Positions 1 through 10,642 of a stretch of DNA of 64,000 nt are shown piece by piece. The position numbers were made by a program, and so were the translations under genes. Each line of letters opens with the position of its first letter. The stretch's first letter is position 1. The notes under the pieces were generated by a model, which was not told the DNA's origin, ran no database searches, and saw only the letters and a list, made by a program, of their open reading frames with translations. The DNA lies in the NCBI GenBank assembly GCA_945860245.1, contig CAMAPO010000002.1, forward strand, positions 1 to 64,000, in the 5' to 3' direction. This stretch comes from Bifidobacterium breve. Its GTDB lineage: Bacteria; Actinomycetota; Actinomycetes; Nanopelagicales; Nanopelagicaceae.

Positions 1-465
1 GCTGTTCAGAACAAGCAAGCGGGAGCAGAAATTGGTCGCATTCCTGTTGACTCAATCTATTCACCAGTTTTGAAGGTTACATACAAGGTAGAAGCAACTC
101 GCGTTGAACAGCGCACAGACTTCGACCGTCTTGTTGTTGATGTTGAAACAAAGCCATCAATGAAGCCACGCGATGCAGTTGCATCAGCTGGTAGGACTCT
201 TGTTGAACTCTTCGGTCTGGCACGCGAACTCAATGTCGATGCAGAAGGTATCGAGATGGGGCCATCTGTTATGGATGCTGCTCTTACTGCAGATCTTGCT
301 CGTGAAATCGAAGAGTTAGAACTCACAGTTCGTTCATACAACTGCTTGAAGCGCGAAGGCATTCACACAGTTGGCGAGCTAGTTAACCGTTCCGAGGCTG
401 ACTTGCTTGATATCCGTAACTTTGGTTCAAAGTCGATCGATGAGATCAAGGCAAAGCTTGTCTAA
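1..465 (+). CDS. rpoA: DNA-directed RNA polymerase subunit alpha, C-terminal part (5' end outside window; ends at an in-frame TAA)
   Basis: Frame 1 is open from base 1 ([52 protein letters not shown]...); alpha-CTD motif [22 protein letters not shown]...[20 protein letters not shown]; followed by rplQ. Confidence 0.97.
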   Translation, partial: AVQNKQAGAEIGRIPVDSIYSPVLKVTYKVEATRVEQRTDFDRLVVDVETKPSMKPRDAVASAGRTLVELFGLARELNVDAEGIEMGPSVMDAALTADLAREIEELELTVRSYNCLKREGIHTVGELVNRSEADLLDIRNFGSKSIDEIKAKLV

Positions 466-578
466 ATGGGAATGTCTCTAAAGGATAGCCCAGCAGGATT
501 TGATCCAACCAAGCACCAGAACTTCAATGCATCAGATGATGATTTCGCTGAAGCAGATCAGGCCTAGGAGATACGTAA

Positions 579-941
579 ATGCCAAAACCAACTAAAGGTC
601 CTCGTTTGGGTTCAGGCCCATCACATGAGCGTCTAATCCTTCGCACACTTGCTGAGCAATTGTTCGAACACGGCAAGATCACAACAACCGAGGCAAAGGC
701 TAAGCGCCTGCGTCCATTGGCTGAAAAGTTAATCACCTTCGCAAAGAAGGGCGATCTTCCAGCTCGTCGTGAAGTAATGGCGCGTATTGCAAATAAGAGC
801 GTTGTTCACACACTCTTTACTGAAATCGGTCCACGCTTTGCAACTCGCGAAGGCGGTTATACACGTATCACCAAGATCGGTCCCCGCAAGGGCGATAACG
901 CTCCAATGGCAGTTATCGAAGTTCTCTCTGACAAAGAGTAA
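579..941 (+). CDS. rplQ: 50S ribosomal protein L17
   Basis: [53 protein letters not shown]; follows rpoA. Confidence 0.97.
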   Translation: MPKPTKGPRLGSGPSHERLILRTLAEQLFEHGKITTTEAKAKRLRPLAEKLITFAKKGDLPARREVMARIANKSVVHTLFTEIGPRFATREGGYTRITKIGPRKGDNAPMAVIEVLSDKE

Positions 942-951
942 GTAATTTTCA

Positions 952-1788
952 ATGACTGAACCCACTCTCTATCCCGAGAGTGGGTTTCGTCGTTTACGCC
1001 TTGATCTTTCTTACGACGGCACCAACTTTTCAGGTTGGGCGGTGCAACCAGATCGCCGCACAGTGCAACAAGCGGTAGAAGATGCGATCAGTACAGTCAC
1101 ACAATCAAAGGCAGAGACAATTGTTGCCGGTCGCACCGATGCTGGTGTTCATGCAACTGGCCAAGTAATTCACGTTGATATTCCTGAATTAATTGAGCTC
1201 GATGACCTTGCCTACAAATTAAATCGCATCCTTGATGAAGATATCCGAATCAATCAAATACAGATTGCGCCACCAGCATTTCATGCGCGTTTTTCTGCGC
1301 TGCGCCGTTATTACGAATACCGAATTTTGGATGAAAATAAAGTAATTCCGCCTCTTGCGCGCTTTAATACTGAGCCTTGGTATCGCCGGCTAGATCTTGG
1401 CTTAATGAACGAAGCCAGTGCGCTATTACTCGGTACCCACGATTACGCTGCATTCTGTAAATTCCGTGAGGGTGCAACAACCACCCGCACTTTAGAAAGC
1501 TATTCCTGGCGCCGTGACAGCGATGGCTTCTTAATTGGCGATGTTGTGGCGGATGCATTCTGTTACTCAATGGTCCGCAATCTAGTCGGCGCAATTGTCT
1601 GCGTCGCAGATGGCCGAAAAGATGCGAGTTGGATATCAACACTGCTAGAAAATAAAGAGCGGGTCAGCGATTCATTGGTATTTCCAGGACGTGGCTTGAC
1701 CCTTTATAAAGTTGATTATCCAAGCGATGCCGAGCTTTTAGATCGATCGGCGAAGACCATCGCCCGGCGCGAGGAAGAAGCGAATTAA
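952..1788 (+). CDS. truA: tRNA pseudouridine(38-40) synthase
   Basis: LDLSYDGTNFSGWAVQPDRRTVQ...VAGRTDAGVHATGQVIHVD motif. Confidence 0.95.
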   Translation: MTEPTLYPESGFRRLRLDLSYDGTNFSGWAVQPDRRTVQQAVEDAISTVTQSKAETIVAGRTDAGVHATGQVIHVDIPELIELDDLAYKLNRILDEDIRINQIQIAPPAFHARFSALRRYYEYRILDENKVIPPLARFNTEPWYRRLDLGLMNEASALLLGTHDYAAFCKFREGATTTRTLESYSWRRDSDGFLIGDVVADAFCYSMVRNLVGAIVCVADGRKDASWISTLLENKERVSDSLVFPGRGLTLYKVDYPSDAELLDRSAKTIARREEEAN

Positions 1789-1822
1789 TGAGTGAAATCC
1801 CGTCGATACAGCGCTGAATTTT

Positions 1823-1865
1823 CGCCCCCTTACGTGGAAATAGGCCATTTTGACCCGCCCCCTTA
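1823..1865. repeat. Two direct copies of CGCCCCCTTA, 33 bp start to start, upstream of rplM
   Basis: CGCCCCCTTA at 1823-1832 and 1856-1865 in the truA-rplM intergenic region. Confidence 0.6.
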
Positions 1866-1959
1866 TGAAAGGTAAAGTTCATCCCCTGCGCCAGATACGG
1901 TGCCGAAGGCAGTACCAAAAGATTTATCAAAGCTCACTATAAGAAGAAGGTAATGAAGC

Positions 1960-2412
1960 ATGCGCACATATAGCCCTAAGGCCGGAGATGCCGTCCGTAA
2001 TTGGCACATCATCGATGCCCAAGATGTAGTTCTTGGCCGCCTTGCAACACATGCTGCAGTACTTCTTCGCGGTAAGCACAAGGCGACATTTGCACCACAC
2101 ATGGATATGGGCGACTTCGTTGTAATCATCAACGCTGAAAAAGTTGCACTCACTGGCAATAAAGCGCTTTCAAAGTTTGAACACCGCCACTCAGGTTTCC
2201 CAGGTGGACTTCGCTCAACGGTTTATGGCGAACTAATTGAAAAGCACCCAACACGTTTGGTTGAAAAGGCGATCAAGGGAATGCTTCCTAAGAACCGCTT
2301 GGGTCAGCAAGTCGCATCAAAGTTAAAGGTTTACGCAGGTCCAGAGCACCCACACGGCGCTCAAGCACCAGCACCATATGTATTCACTCAAGTTTCACAG
2401 ATTGCAAAGTAA
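1960..2412 (+). CDS. rplM: 50S ribosomal protein L13
   Basis: [48 protein letters not shown]. Confidence 0.97.
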   Translation: MRTYSPKAGDAVRNWHIIDAQDVVLGRLATHAAVLLRGKHKATFAPHMDMGDFVVIINAEKVALTGNKALSKFEHRHSGFPGGLRSTVYGELIEKHPTRLVEKAIKGMLPKNRLGQQVASKLKVYAGPEHPHGAQAPAPYVFTQVSQIAK

Positions 2413-2426
2413 GGGACCTATAACAA

Positions 2427-2921
2427 ATGTCAGATACAACTTATAACGAAGTTCCAGAATTGGACGAGAGCGAAGTTCCTACTTCTTACTCTTCATCATC
2501 ACCAGCTCCTGCAACCAACCGCCCTGCAATCAAGGCACCTGGCGCAGGCACCGGTCGACGTAAAGAAGCAGTTGCTCGCGTTCGCCTAGTACCTGGTACA
2601 GGTCGTTGGGTTGTTAACGGTAAGACACTTGAGAATTACTTCCCAAATAAGGTTCACCAACAATCAGTTTCTGAGCCATTCCGCACTGTCGGTGCTGAAA
2701 ATCAATACGATGTTTTCGCACGTATCAACGGTGGCGGAGTATCTGGTCAAGCTGGCGCACTTCGCTTAGGCGTGGCACGTTCACTTAACGAGATCGATGT
2801 TGATGCACACCGTCCAGCGCTTAAGAAGGCTGGATTCCTTTCACGTGATGCACGTGTTATCGAACGTAAGAAGTACGGTCTGAAGAAGGCCCGTAAGCGT
2901 TCGCAATACAGCAAGCGTTAA
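2427..2921 (+). CDS. rpsI: 30S ribosomal protein S9 with acidic/Ser-rich N-terminal extension
   Basis: [35 protein letters not shown]...[17 protein letters not shown]. Confidence 0.97.
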   Translation: MSDTTYNEVPELDESEVPTSYSSSSPAPATNRPAIKAPGAGTGRRKEAVARVRLVPGTGRWVVNGKTLENYFPNKVHQQSVSEPFRTVGAENQYDVFARINGGGVSGQAGALRLGVARSLNEIDVDAHRPALKKAGFLSRDARVIERKKYGLKKARKRSQYSKR

Positions 2922-2944
2922 TTCTCAAAGGCCGCAGAACAGAA

Positions 2945-4285
2945 GTGGCACTCTTTGGAACCGATGGCATACGTGGCTTAGCCAATCGTGATCTCACCGC
3001 TGAATTAGCACTCGACGTTGCTGTTGCCGCTGCACATATTCTCGTTGAAACAAATCCTGATAAATCTCACCGACCAAAGGCTGTTGTCGGGCAAGATTCA
3101 CGCGCTTCTGGTGAATTCTTAGAAGCCGCGGTCGTTGCTGGTTTAACTAGCGCCGGCGTTGATGTTTATCGCGTTGGCGTACTGCCAACTCCTGCAATCG
3201 CACATCTAGTTGCTGAATCCGGTGCCGACCTCGGTGTAATGATTTCTGCTTCACATAATCCTGCGCCAGATAATGGCATCAAATTGTTTTCACGCGGTGG
3301 GGGAAAGTTAGATGATGCCATCGAGAAGGCCATTGAAGCCCGAATTGGTGAGCCTTGGGAACGTCCAACTGGAGATGCCGTCGGTCGAGCAATTGTCGAT
3401 GAGAGCGCTCGCGAAAGATATTTAACACATTTGCTTTCATCAGTTAAAACTCCGCTAAAAGGTTTAAAGATCGTCGTTGATTGTGCAAATGGCGCAGCCT
3501 CCACTGTTTCGCCAGAGGCCTACCGTCGCGCAGGTGCTGAAGTAATTTCCATCTTTGATGCCCCTAATGGTTGGAATATCAATGATGGTTGCGGCTCTAC
3601 TCACCTAGAACAATTACGAAATGCGGTACTGCGCGAAGGCGCTGACTTCGGCGTTGCCCACGATGGTGATGCCGATCGGGTATTAGCAATTGATGCAGAC
3701 GGTGCTGAAATCGATGGCGATGTGATCATGACAATTCTGGCGCGCGGCTTTAAAGCATCAGGATCATTAAAGGCCAACACAATTGTTGCCACCGTGATGA
3801 GCAATCTCGGTTTCTTCCACGCCATGAAAGACGCTGGCATTACAGTTGAAACCACTGCAGTTGGCGATCGATATGTATTAGAAAAAATGATCGAAAAAGA
3901 ATTCTCACTGGGCGGCGAACAATCTGGCCATTTAATTATGCGCGATTTTGCTACCACTGGTGATGGAACCCTGACTGCTCTGGCACTTGCCCAAGAAGTT
4001 GTTAAATCTGGAAAGACTTTGCAAGAGTTAGCATCTGCGATGGTTCGCTTTCCGCAAGTGCTAGTAAATGTTAAAGATGTGGCTAAAGATAAGTTGGATC
4101 AATCGCAAGCGATCAAGGCCGCCGTTGCTGCCGCTGAAGCAAAACTCGGCGAGCATGGCCGGATTTTATTAAGAGCATCTGGTACTGAACCGCTTGTCCG
4201 CGTGATGGTTGAGGCGCAGAGTGATAACCTAGCGAGCGAAATAGCTAATGACCTCGCAAAGGTCGTTCAAGCAGAGCTGGGGTAA
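2945..4285 (+). CDS. glmM: Phosphoglucosamine mutase (GTG start)
   Basis: FGTDGIRG...GVMISASHNPAPDNGIKLF...AHDGDADR...RASGTEPLVRVMVE. Confidence 0.97.
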   Translation: MALFGTDGIRGLANRDLTAELALDVAVAAAHILVETNPDKSHRPKAVVGQDSRASGEFLEAAVVAGLTSAGVDVYRVGVLPTPAIAHLVAESGADLGVMISASHNPAPDNGIKLFSRGGGKLDDAIEKAIEARIGEPWERPTGDAVGRAIVDESARERYLTHLLSSVKTPLKGLKIVVDCANGAASTVSPEAYRRAGAEVISIFDAPNGWNINDGCGSTHLEQLRNAVLREGADFGVAHDGDADRVLAIDADGAEIDGDVIMTILARGFKASGSLKANTIVATVMSNLGFFHAMKDAGITVETTAVGDRYVLEKMIEKEFSLGGEQSGHLIMRDFATTGDGTLTALALAQEVVKSGKTLQELASAMVRFPQVLVNVKDVAKDKLDQSQAIKAAVAAAEAKLGEHGRILLRASGTEPLVRVMVEAQSDNLASEIANDLAKVVQAELG

Positions 4286-4291
4286 ATACAA

Positions 4292-6136
4292 GTGTGCGGA
4301 ATTGTGGGTTACACAGGGCCACAGTCTGCAATTACTCCTTTAATTGAAGGCCTGCGTCGTCTCGAATATCGCGGTTATGACTCCGCGGGTATTGCACTCG
4401 GTACACCAGGTTCGCTCTTTATCGAAAAGCGTGCCGGCAAGTTAGCAAATCTCGAAGGTGCGCTCCCCGCAAATATGCCGGTTGTTCATTCTGGAATCGG
4501 CCACACGCGCTGGGCAACGCACGGGGGACCAACCGATCGCAATGCACATCCACACACAGATAACGAAGGCAAACTTGCCGTTATCCACAACGGAATTATC
4601 GAAAACTATTCTGAGCTAAAAGCCGAACTGCAAGCACGTGGCCACTCTTTCTCCTCTGATACCGATACCGAATCTGTGGCGCATTTACTTTCTGATCTGC
4701 GCAAATCAAATAATGGTAATTTAACTCAAGCAATGCGCGAGGCTGTTACCCGCCTACGTGGCTCATTTACCTTGGTTGCAGTCCACGCTGATGCCCCCGA
4801 AACTATTGTTGGTGTTCGCCGCAATTCACCGTTGGTCGTCGGCTTAGGCGATGGTGAAAACTTTATGGCATCTGATGTTGCAGCATTTATTGATTACACC
4901 AAGCGCGCAGTTGAACTCGGCCAAGATGAAATCATCACAATGACCCCAACTGGAATTTCTATAATCGACTTAGCTGGCAAAGCGATCGCCCCAAAGGAGT
5001 ACACGATTACTTGGGATGCAGCTTCTGCACAAAAAGGTGGCTACTCACACTTCATGCTCAAAGAAATCTTTGAACAACCAAAGGCGGTTGCTGACACTCT
5101 AATTGGCCGTTTGACCGATAACGGCCAAATCGAACTCGATGAATTACATATGTCAGATGCCGAGATAAAGGCGCTGAAGAAGATTGTGGTGATCGCCTGC
5201 GGCACCGCATATCACGCTGGCATGATCGCAAAATATGTCATCGAAAAGTGGGCGAAGATTTCAGTAGAAGTAGAAATCGCTAGCGAATATCGTTACCGCG
5301 ATCCAATAATTGATTCAAATACTTTGGTTATTGCCATTTCGCAATCCGGCGAGACTATGGATACCTTGATGGCGATCCGCCATGCCAAGGCTGCCGGCGC
5401 GCGTGTGCTTGCGATCTGCAATACCAACAGCTCAACTATTCCGCGCGAATCAGATGCAGTGCTTTACACACACGCTGGCCCCGAAATTGCCGTTGCATCG
5501 ACCAAGGCGTTGCTAACTCAGATCGTGGCCGTTGATTTAATTGCGCTGCACTTAGCCCAGGTGCGTGGTGAGCTAAGTGATGCTCAGGTACACGATCTCT
5601 ACAATGAGATGCTCGAACTTCCAGGCAAGATCGAACAAATCTTAGAAACAGTTGAACCACTTCGCGCCTTGACCCGCACCTTTGCCAAGTCAGAGACAGT
5701 TTTATTTATTGGCCGCAATATCGGCTATCCCGTTGTATTAGAAGGTGCGCTTAAGTTAAAAGAGTTGGCTTATATTCACGCCGAAGGATTTGCTGGTGGT
5801 GAGTTAAAGCATGGGTCGATTGCGCTGATCGATAAAGATAAAGGCACACCAGTTATTGCAATTCTGCCTTCAGGAAGTGACCACGCACTTGATGAAAAGA
5901 TGTTGAGCAATATTCAAGAAGTTAAAGCCCGTGGTGCACGAGTAATAGTGATTGCACACGAAGGTGCAGAAGTCGTTGGCGCAGAACACATTATTCGTAT
6001 TCCAGCATGCTCACCACTCTTCCAACCAATATTGGCGACCGTTCCTTTACAAGTATTTGCCTATGAAATGGCAGTTGCCCGCGGCAACGATGTAGATCAG
6101 CCACGTAACTTGGCTAAATCAGTTACAGTCGAATAA
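4292..6136 (+). CDS. glmS: Glutamine-fructose-6-phosphate aminotransferase (GTG start)
   Basis: MCGIVGYTG N-terminal nucleophile Cys; SIS domains; C-terminal QPRNLAKSVTVE. Confidence 0.98.
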   Translation: MCGIVGYTGPQSAITPLIEGLRRLEYRGYDSAGIALGTPGSLFIEKRAGKLANLEGALPANMPVVHSGIGHTRWATHGGPTDRNAHPHTDNEGKLAVIHNGIIENYSELKAELQARGHSFSSDTDTESVAHLLSDLRKSNNGNLTQAMREAVTRLRGSFTLVAVHADAPETIVGVRRNSPLVVGLGDGENFMASDVAAFIDYTKRAVELGQDEIITMTPTGISIIDLAGKAIAPKEYTITWDAASAQKGGYSHFMLKEIFEQPKAVADTLIGRLTDNGQIELDELHMSDAEIKALKKIVVIACGTAYHAGMIAKYVIEKWAKISVEVEIASEYRYRDPIIDSNTLVIAISQSGETMDTLMAIRHAKAAGARVLAICNTNSSTIPRESDAVLYTHAGPEIAVASTKALLTQIVAVDLIALHLAQVRGELSDAQVHDLYNEMLELPGKIEQILETVEPLRALTRTFAKSETVLFIGRNIGYPVVLEGALKLKELAYIHAEGFAGGELKHGSIALIDKDKGTPVIAILPSGSDHALDEKMLSNIQEVKARGARVIVIAHEGAEVVGAEHIIRIPACSPLFQPILATVPLQVFAYEMAVARGNDVDQPRNLAKSVTVE

Positions 6137-6138
6137 CC

Positions 6139-6807
6139 ATGTCGGTAGTGTTCGATACACGTCGCGCACAGATGGTGCGGGCATTTCGCTGGTCAGCAAC
6201 ACTTTTTATCGGCTTTTTACTTACAACGCAGCAAGTTATTACCAATGGGCCGCTGATCGAAATAGATAAGTGGATCCATGACTTGGACAGGCCTAAGTTT
6301 CACGGGATAGGCGGTTTTTTTATTCGCCGCTTAGATGATCTTGGTCTGCGTGGTGTAACTGCAACTGCGTTATTGCTCGCCGCCTTCTATATTGCGCGCC
6401 GCTTTAAAACGTGGCGCCCACTTAATTTGGCGATCCTCTCTTTAATATCTCTAAATCTAGTTGTTGGATTCTTTAAATTCTGGCTTGGTCGCACCAAGCC
6501 AAAAGTTGGTATCGATTTGCTGCACTTTGGCGGAATGTCATATCCCAGCGGGCACGCATCAAATGCCTTACTTACTTGGGGAGTACTGGCATATTTAATT
6601 TATCGATATGCACACGTTGATCGCTATCAAGGACGTTTGGCGAGCGCTGGCGTTGCAACCATTAGTTTGACGGTCTGCATAGTTTCGCTAATTCGCGACA
6701 CACACTGGTTCTCAGATTTGTTAGGAGGCCTCTTCATTGGCGGTGCGTTATTGGTCTTAGTTATCGCTATTGATCGTTATTGGCCCTCTAATAGCCAACT
6801 CTCTTAA
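6139..6807 (+). CDS. PAP2-family membrane phosphatase
   Basis: Multiple TM segments plus YPSGHASN and [12 protein letters not shown] phosphatase motifs. Confidence 0.85.
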   Translation: MSVVFDTRRAQMVRAFRWSATLFIGFLLTTQQVITNGPLIEIDKWIHDLDRPKFHGIGGFFIRRLDDLGLRGVTATALLLAAFYIARRFKTWRPLNLAILSLISLNLVVGFFKFWLGRTKPKVGIDLLHFGGMSYPSGHASNALLTWGVLAYLIYRYAHVDRYQGRLASAGVATISLTVCIVSLIRDTHWFSDLLGGLFIGGALLVLVIAIDRYWPSNSQLS

Positions 6808-6827
6808 CGCCAATTACACTAAAGAAC

Positions 6828-7169
6828 ATGATTGATGGCATTGGTATCGATGTAGTTGATATCGCTCGCTTTGCCGAATCACTAGAGCGAACCCCATCTC
6901 TGCGCGAGAAGTTATTTACCCCCGCTGAAGCAACCAAGCCAATCCCATCTCTTGCCGCACGCTTTGCCGCTAAAGAAGCGCTCGCCAAAGCTTTAAACGC
7001 AGGTCACGGTCTGCCTTGGCATGATGCAGAAGTAATTAACCACGAAAGTGGCAAACCAGATTTTCTCTTTCGAGGCGAAATCGCTGAATTAGTTGATGGC
7101 GCCAAGGTTCATCTCACGCTCTCGCACGATGCCGGAATCGCATCTGCCATGGTGGTGGTGGAGCGATGA
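6828..7169 (+). CDS. acpS: Holo-[acyl-carrier-protein] synthase
   Basis: [15 protein letters not shown]...[13 protein letters not shown]...[17 protein letters not shown]. Confidence 0.95.
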   Translation: MIDGIGIDVVDIARFAESLERTPSLREKLFTPAEATKPIPSLAARFAAKEALAKALNAGHGLPWHDAEVINHESGKPDFLFRGEIAELVDGAKVHLTLSHDAGIASAMVVVER

Positions 7170-8266
7170 CCAATCGCGCAGAGGCAGTCATTGATCTATC
7201 TGCGATCAGAGCAAATGTTGCCTTTCTCAAAGGCAAAGCTGGAGTCGATTTATTAGCTGTTGTTAAAGCAGATGGCTATGGTCACGGACTTATTCCAGTT
7301 GCCAAGGCAGCGCTAGAAGGCGGTGCAACTTGGCTTGGTGTTGCCCTTCTTGAAGAAGCGATCACACTTCGCGCAGCGGGTATTACTGCACCGATCTTGG
7401 CGTGGCTGGTGCCGCCAGGATCTGACTTTAAGAGCGCGGTAGATCACGATATTGATATCGCAGTATCCTCAATTAAAGCACTTGATGAAGTCGGAGCAGT
7501 AGCTGGCACCAAACGTCCGCGGATACATTTAGAAGTTGATACCGGAATGACGCGCGGTGGCTTTCTATCTGAGTGGAGTGAGATTGATGCCAACCATGTA
7601 CAAGGTGTGGAAATCATCGGAATCTTTTCTCACTTTGCGCGCGCGGACGAACCAGGTCAACCACAAAACTTAGAGCAGTTAACTCGCTTTAAAAAAATGG
7701 TCGCCACCCTGGAGTCTTTTGGATTCACAAATATAATTCGCCACCTTTCAAATTCTGCAGCAACGCTGGTTGATCCGGCTGCCACCTTTGACATGGTGCG
7801 CACCGGTATCGCAATGTATGGGCTCAGTCCTGATGTAATTACTTTAGGTATATCTGAAAAACTTTCTCTAAAACCTGCAATGACCCTTCGAGCAAAGTTA
7901 CATTTGGTAAAAGATGTCCCTGTGGGATCACCCGTTGGTTATGGCGCAACCGAAATAACAAAGGTTGATACAAAGCTAGGATTGGTTGCCATGGGTTATG
8001 CCGATGGAATACCGCGCATTGCTAAAAATGTCGGAGTTACTTTTGATGGAAAGCGCGCACCTATTATCGGCCGCGTTTCCATGGATCAATTCGTTGTAGA
8101 CCTGGGCGCCACATCAACTGCGCAATCTGGGGATTGGGTAACCGTATTTGGTCCAGGTATTGGCGGTGAATACACCGCAGACGACTGGGGCGCTGCATCA
8201 GGATCTATAAATTACGAGATAGTTACACGAATTGGCCCGCGAGTGCCTAGAATCTACCAACTATGA
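7166..8266 (+). CDS. alr: Alanine racemase
   Basis: [14 protein letters not shown]-lysine motif, [26 protein letters not shown]. Confidence 0.97.
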   Translation: MTNRAEAVIDLSAIRANVAFLKGKAGVDLLAVVKADGYGHGLIPVAKAALEGGATWLGVALLEEAITLRAAGITAPILAWLVPPGSDFKSAVDHDIDIAVSSIKALDEVGAVAGTKRPRIHLEVDTGMTRGGFLSEWSEIDANHVQGVEIIGIFSHFARADEPGQPQNLEQLTRFKKMVATLESFGFTNIIRHLSNSAATLVDPAATFDMVRTGIAMYGLSPDVITLGISEKLSLKPAMTLRAKLHLVKDVPVGSPVGYGATEITKVDTKLGLVAMGYADGIPRIAKNVGVTFDGKRAPIIGRVSMDQFVVDLGATSTAQSGDWVTVFGPGIGGEYTADDWGAASGSINYEIVTRIGPRVPRIYQL

Positions 8267-9024
8267 GCGCCGCACTGTTATACGCAAAAGGTGTGAGCAT
8301 CTCCTTTGGCGGACTTAAAGCCCTGCATGATGTGCACCTAGAACTTCGCCCTAATGAAGTCGTCGGAGTCATCGGACCAAATGGCGCCGGTAAGACAACT
8401 TTATTTAATGCTATGTGTGGATTAGTTAAACCAGATTCCGGAAAATTTGAATTTGAAGGTAAAGAACGTGCTTGGCCACGCACCGATGAATTGATAGACC
8501 TTGGTATTTCGCGCACCTTGCAAGGCGTTGGTCTCTTCCCAGAGTTAACAGTTTTAGAGAATGTAATGGTTGGGGCGCAGAAGTTGGCTAAGACAGGTTT
8601 AATTTCTGCCGCACTTGGCACAAATAAGCGCGATGAAGAAGTGCTACGTGATAAAGCGATGCGCGCACTTGATCGCGTCTACGCCGGCACCTTGGCTAAT
8701 CGTCGCGCAGATACCTTGGCCTACCCAGATACCAAACGAGTATCAATTGCGCGTGCGCTCGTTTCTGAACCAAAGATTTTGATGCTCGATGAACCAGCAG
8801 GTGGACTTGGCCCACAAGATATCGAGTGGATGAACAACTTAATCCGTAATTTGACTGCAACGATGTCAATTTTAATTGTTGAGCACCATATGGATGTAGT
8901 GATGAGCGTCTGCGATCGTTTATATGTTTTAAACTTTGGTGAAGTAATTGCAAGCGGTGCTGCCGAAACCGTGCGTCGCGATCCAGCTGTGATCGCCGCT
9001 TACCTTGGAACTGGGGTAGCGTAA
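8263..9024 (+). CDS. livG: Branched-chain amino acid type ABC transporter ATP-binding protein (LivG-like)
   Basis: GPNGAGKTTLFNAMCG Walker A, LMLDEPAGGL Walker B; next to livF/H/M homologues. Confidence 0.88.
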   Translation: MSAALLYAKGVSISFGGLKALHDVHLELRPNEVVGVIGPNGAGKTTLFNAMCGLVKPDSGKFEFEGKERAWPRTDELIDLGISRTLQGVGLFPELTVLENVMVGAQKLAKTGLISAALGTNKRDEEVLRDKAMRALDRVYAGTLANRRADTLAYPDTKRVSIARALVSEPKILMLDEPAGGLGPQDIEWMNNLIRNLTATMSILIVEHHMDVVMSVCDRLYVLNFGEVIASGAAETVRRDPAVIAAYLGTGVA

Positions 9025-9731
9025 TGTTAAGGATTAAAAATCTGGTGGTTGACCACGGAGCAATCCGGGCGCTACACGGAGTCTCTATCTCAATTGAGAA
9101 GGGGCAGTTGGCTGCAGTAATCGGCGCAAATGGCGCTGGCAAGACGACCTTGCTGCGCACGCTCTCTGGGCTAAATAAGGCAACTGACGGAAGCGCAACG
9201 TGGGGCGACCTTAATATTTTGCATTCAAAACCAGAATCTTTAGTACGCCACGGAATTTCGCATGTCAGCGAAGGAAAGTCTGTTATCCCCGAGTTAACTG
9301 TTTCAGAGAATTTAGAATTGGGTGCGCTGTGGCGTCGCAACCGTAAAGAGTCAGCACAATCCAAGAAAGAAGTAGTCGACCTCTTTCCACGTTTAGGTGA
9401 GCGTCTTTCACAACGCGCAGATTCACTTTCAGGTGGTGAACGTCAGATGTTGGCGATCGGGCGTTCAATGATGGCTAAGCCACAGCTACTTTTATTGGAT
9501 GAGCCATCACTTGGTTTGGCTCCACTAGTTGTTGAACAAATTTTCCAATCCATTCGCGACCTAACAACTTCCCTGGGCTTAACAGTTCTATTGGTTGAGC
9601 AAAATGCAATGGGCGCGCTAAAGATCGCCGACATCGGTATCGTTTTAAATCTTGGTTCTATAGCCGCGACAGGTAGCGCAGCTGCGCTTAGAGATGATCC
9701 CGCAGTGCGCGCTGCTTATTTGGGGTTCTAG
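9024..9731 (+). CDS. livF: Branched-chain amino acid type ABC transporter ATP-binding protein (LivF-like)
   Basis: GANGAGKTTLLRTLSG, LSGGERQMLAIGRSMM, LLLDEPSLGLAPLVVEQIF. Confidence 0.9.
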   Translation: MLRIKNLVVDHGAIRALHGVSISIEKGQLAAVIGANGAGKTTLLRTLSGLNKATDGSATWGDLNILHSKPESLVRHGISHVSEGKSVIPELTVSENLELGALWRRNRKESAQSKKEVVDLFPRLGERLSQRADSLSGGERQMLAIGRSMMAKPQLLLLDEPSLGLAPLVVEQIFQSIRDLTTSLGLTVLLVEQNAMGALKIADIGIVLNLGSIAATGSAAALRDDPAVRAAYLGF

Positions 9732-9733
9732 CT

Positions 9734-10642
9734 ATGTTTGAATTTTTCAATACGCTGCTAATCGGCATTACCGCCGGATCTATTTACTCATTGATGGCGA
9801 TCGCAATAGTTCTTGTCTGGCGCAGTACTCGCGTTGTTAACTTTGCGGCCGGTGGAATCGCTTTGGCATCAACTTTTGTCGGTACTACTATTTTAGAAAT
9901 TACTGGCTCATTTTGGATCGCCCTGCCGATTGCTATGTTGGCAGGTGCGGCGCTTTCAGCATTTATTGAATTCTTCTTCTTACGTCCGCTACTTAAGCGA
10001 TCTGGCGAGAAAACCCAGGAAATTTTCTTACCAATTATCGCAACTCTAGGCATTCTTGGAATCATCAAATCGGTATTGCAATTTGTCTACGGAGATCGCA
10101 TCGGAGTCTTAACTCCACCGCTCTCAGATAGAGGTTTTATCGTCTCAGGTGAAAGCATCGCCCTTTCTCCACTGCGCCTAATGATTCTTGGGATAGTCCT
10201 TTTGCTTATGATTGTTTTAACCCTGGTTTTTCAACGTACGAATTTAGGGCTTTCTTTACGGGCCGCTTCGTTTTCGCCAGAAATTTCACGTTTATCGGGA
10301 ATTCGAGTGGATTTAATTCGCACACTTGGCTGGGCAATCTCCGGCGCTGCCGGTGCAACTGCTGGAATATTGCAGACAACAAATGGATCAGGTTCAGTTT
10401 CGCCCGAAGCGTTTGAATTTAGTTTGCTACTGGTTTTTGGTTTTGTCGCTGCAGTAATTGGTGGAATCGAAAGTCTGGTGGGAGCAGTTGCCGGAGGGTT
10501 AACCCTTGGAGTTATCTTGGCGATTATCTTGATGTACTTCGGAAGTTCACTTGTTTTCTTTGCTGCTTTCGTAATTCTGATTTTGGTTTTATTTTTGCGA
10601 CCAAATGGCATCGTCGGAGTCAAAGGTGGGCGCCGTGCATAG
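9734..10642 (+). CDS. livH: Branched-chain amino acid type ABC transporter permease (LivH-like)
   Basis: GITAGSIYSLMAIAIVLVWRSTRVVNFAAGGIA; polytopic. Confidence 0.88.
   Translation: MFEFFNTLLIGITAGSIYSLMAIAIVLVWRSTRVVNFAAGGIALASTFVGTTILEITGSFWIALPIAMLAGAALSAFIEFFFLRPLLKRSGEKTQEIFLPIIATLGILGIIKSVLQFVYGDRIGVLTPPLSDRGFIVSGESIALSPLRLMILGIVLLLMIVLTLVFQRTNLGLSLRAASFSPEISRLSGIRVDLIRTLGWAISGAAGATAGILQTTNGSGSVSPEAFEFSLLLVFGFVAAVIGGIESLVGAVAGGLTLGVILAIILMYFGSSLVFFAAFVILILVLFLRPNGIVGVKGGRRA

Noticed and set aside
57-362. Long antisense ORFs throughout the track (e.g. 57..362 -, 3166..3504 -, 17431..18090 -, 23917..24699 -, 28938..29537 -)
   Set aside because: They lie opposite strongly recognised genes, have no recognisable motifs or start signals, and reflect codon bias of the sense frame.
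10605-10634. livM start at 10605 giving a 38-bp overlap with livH
   Set aside because: In-frame GTG at 10635 gives a short 8-bp overlap typical of this genome; the long overlap is probably an annotation artefact.
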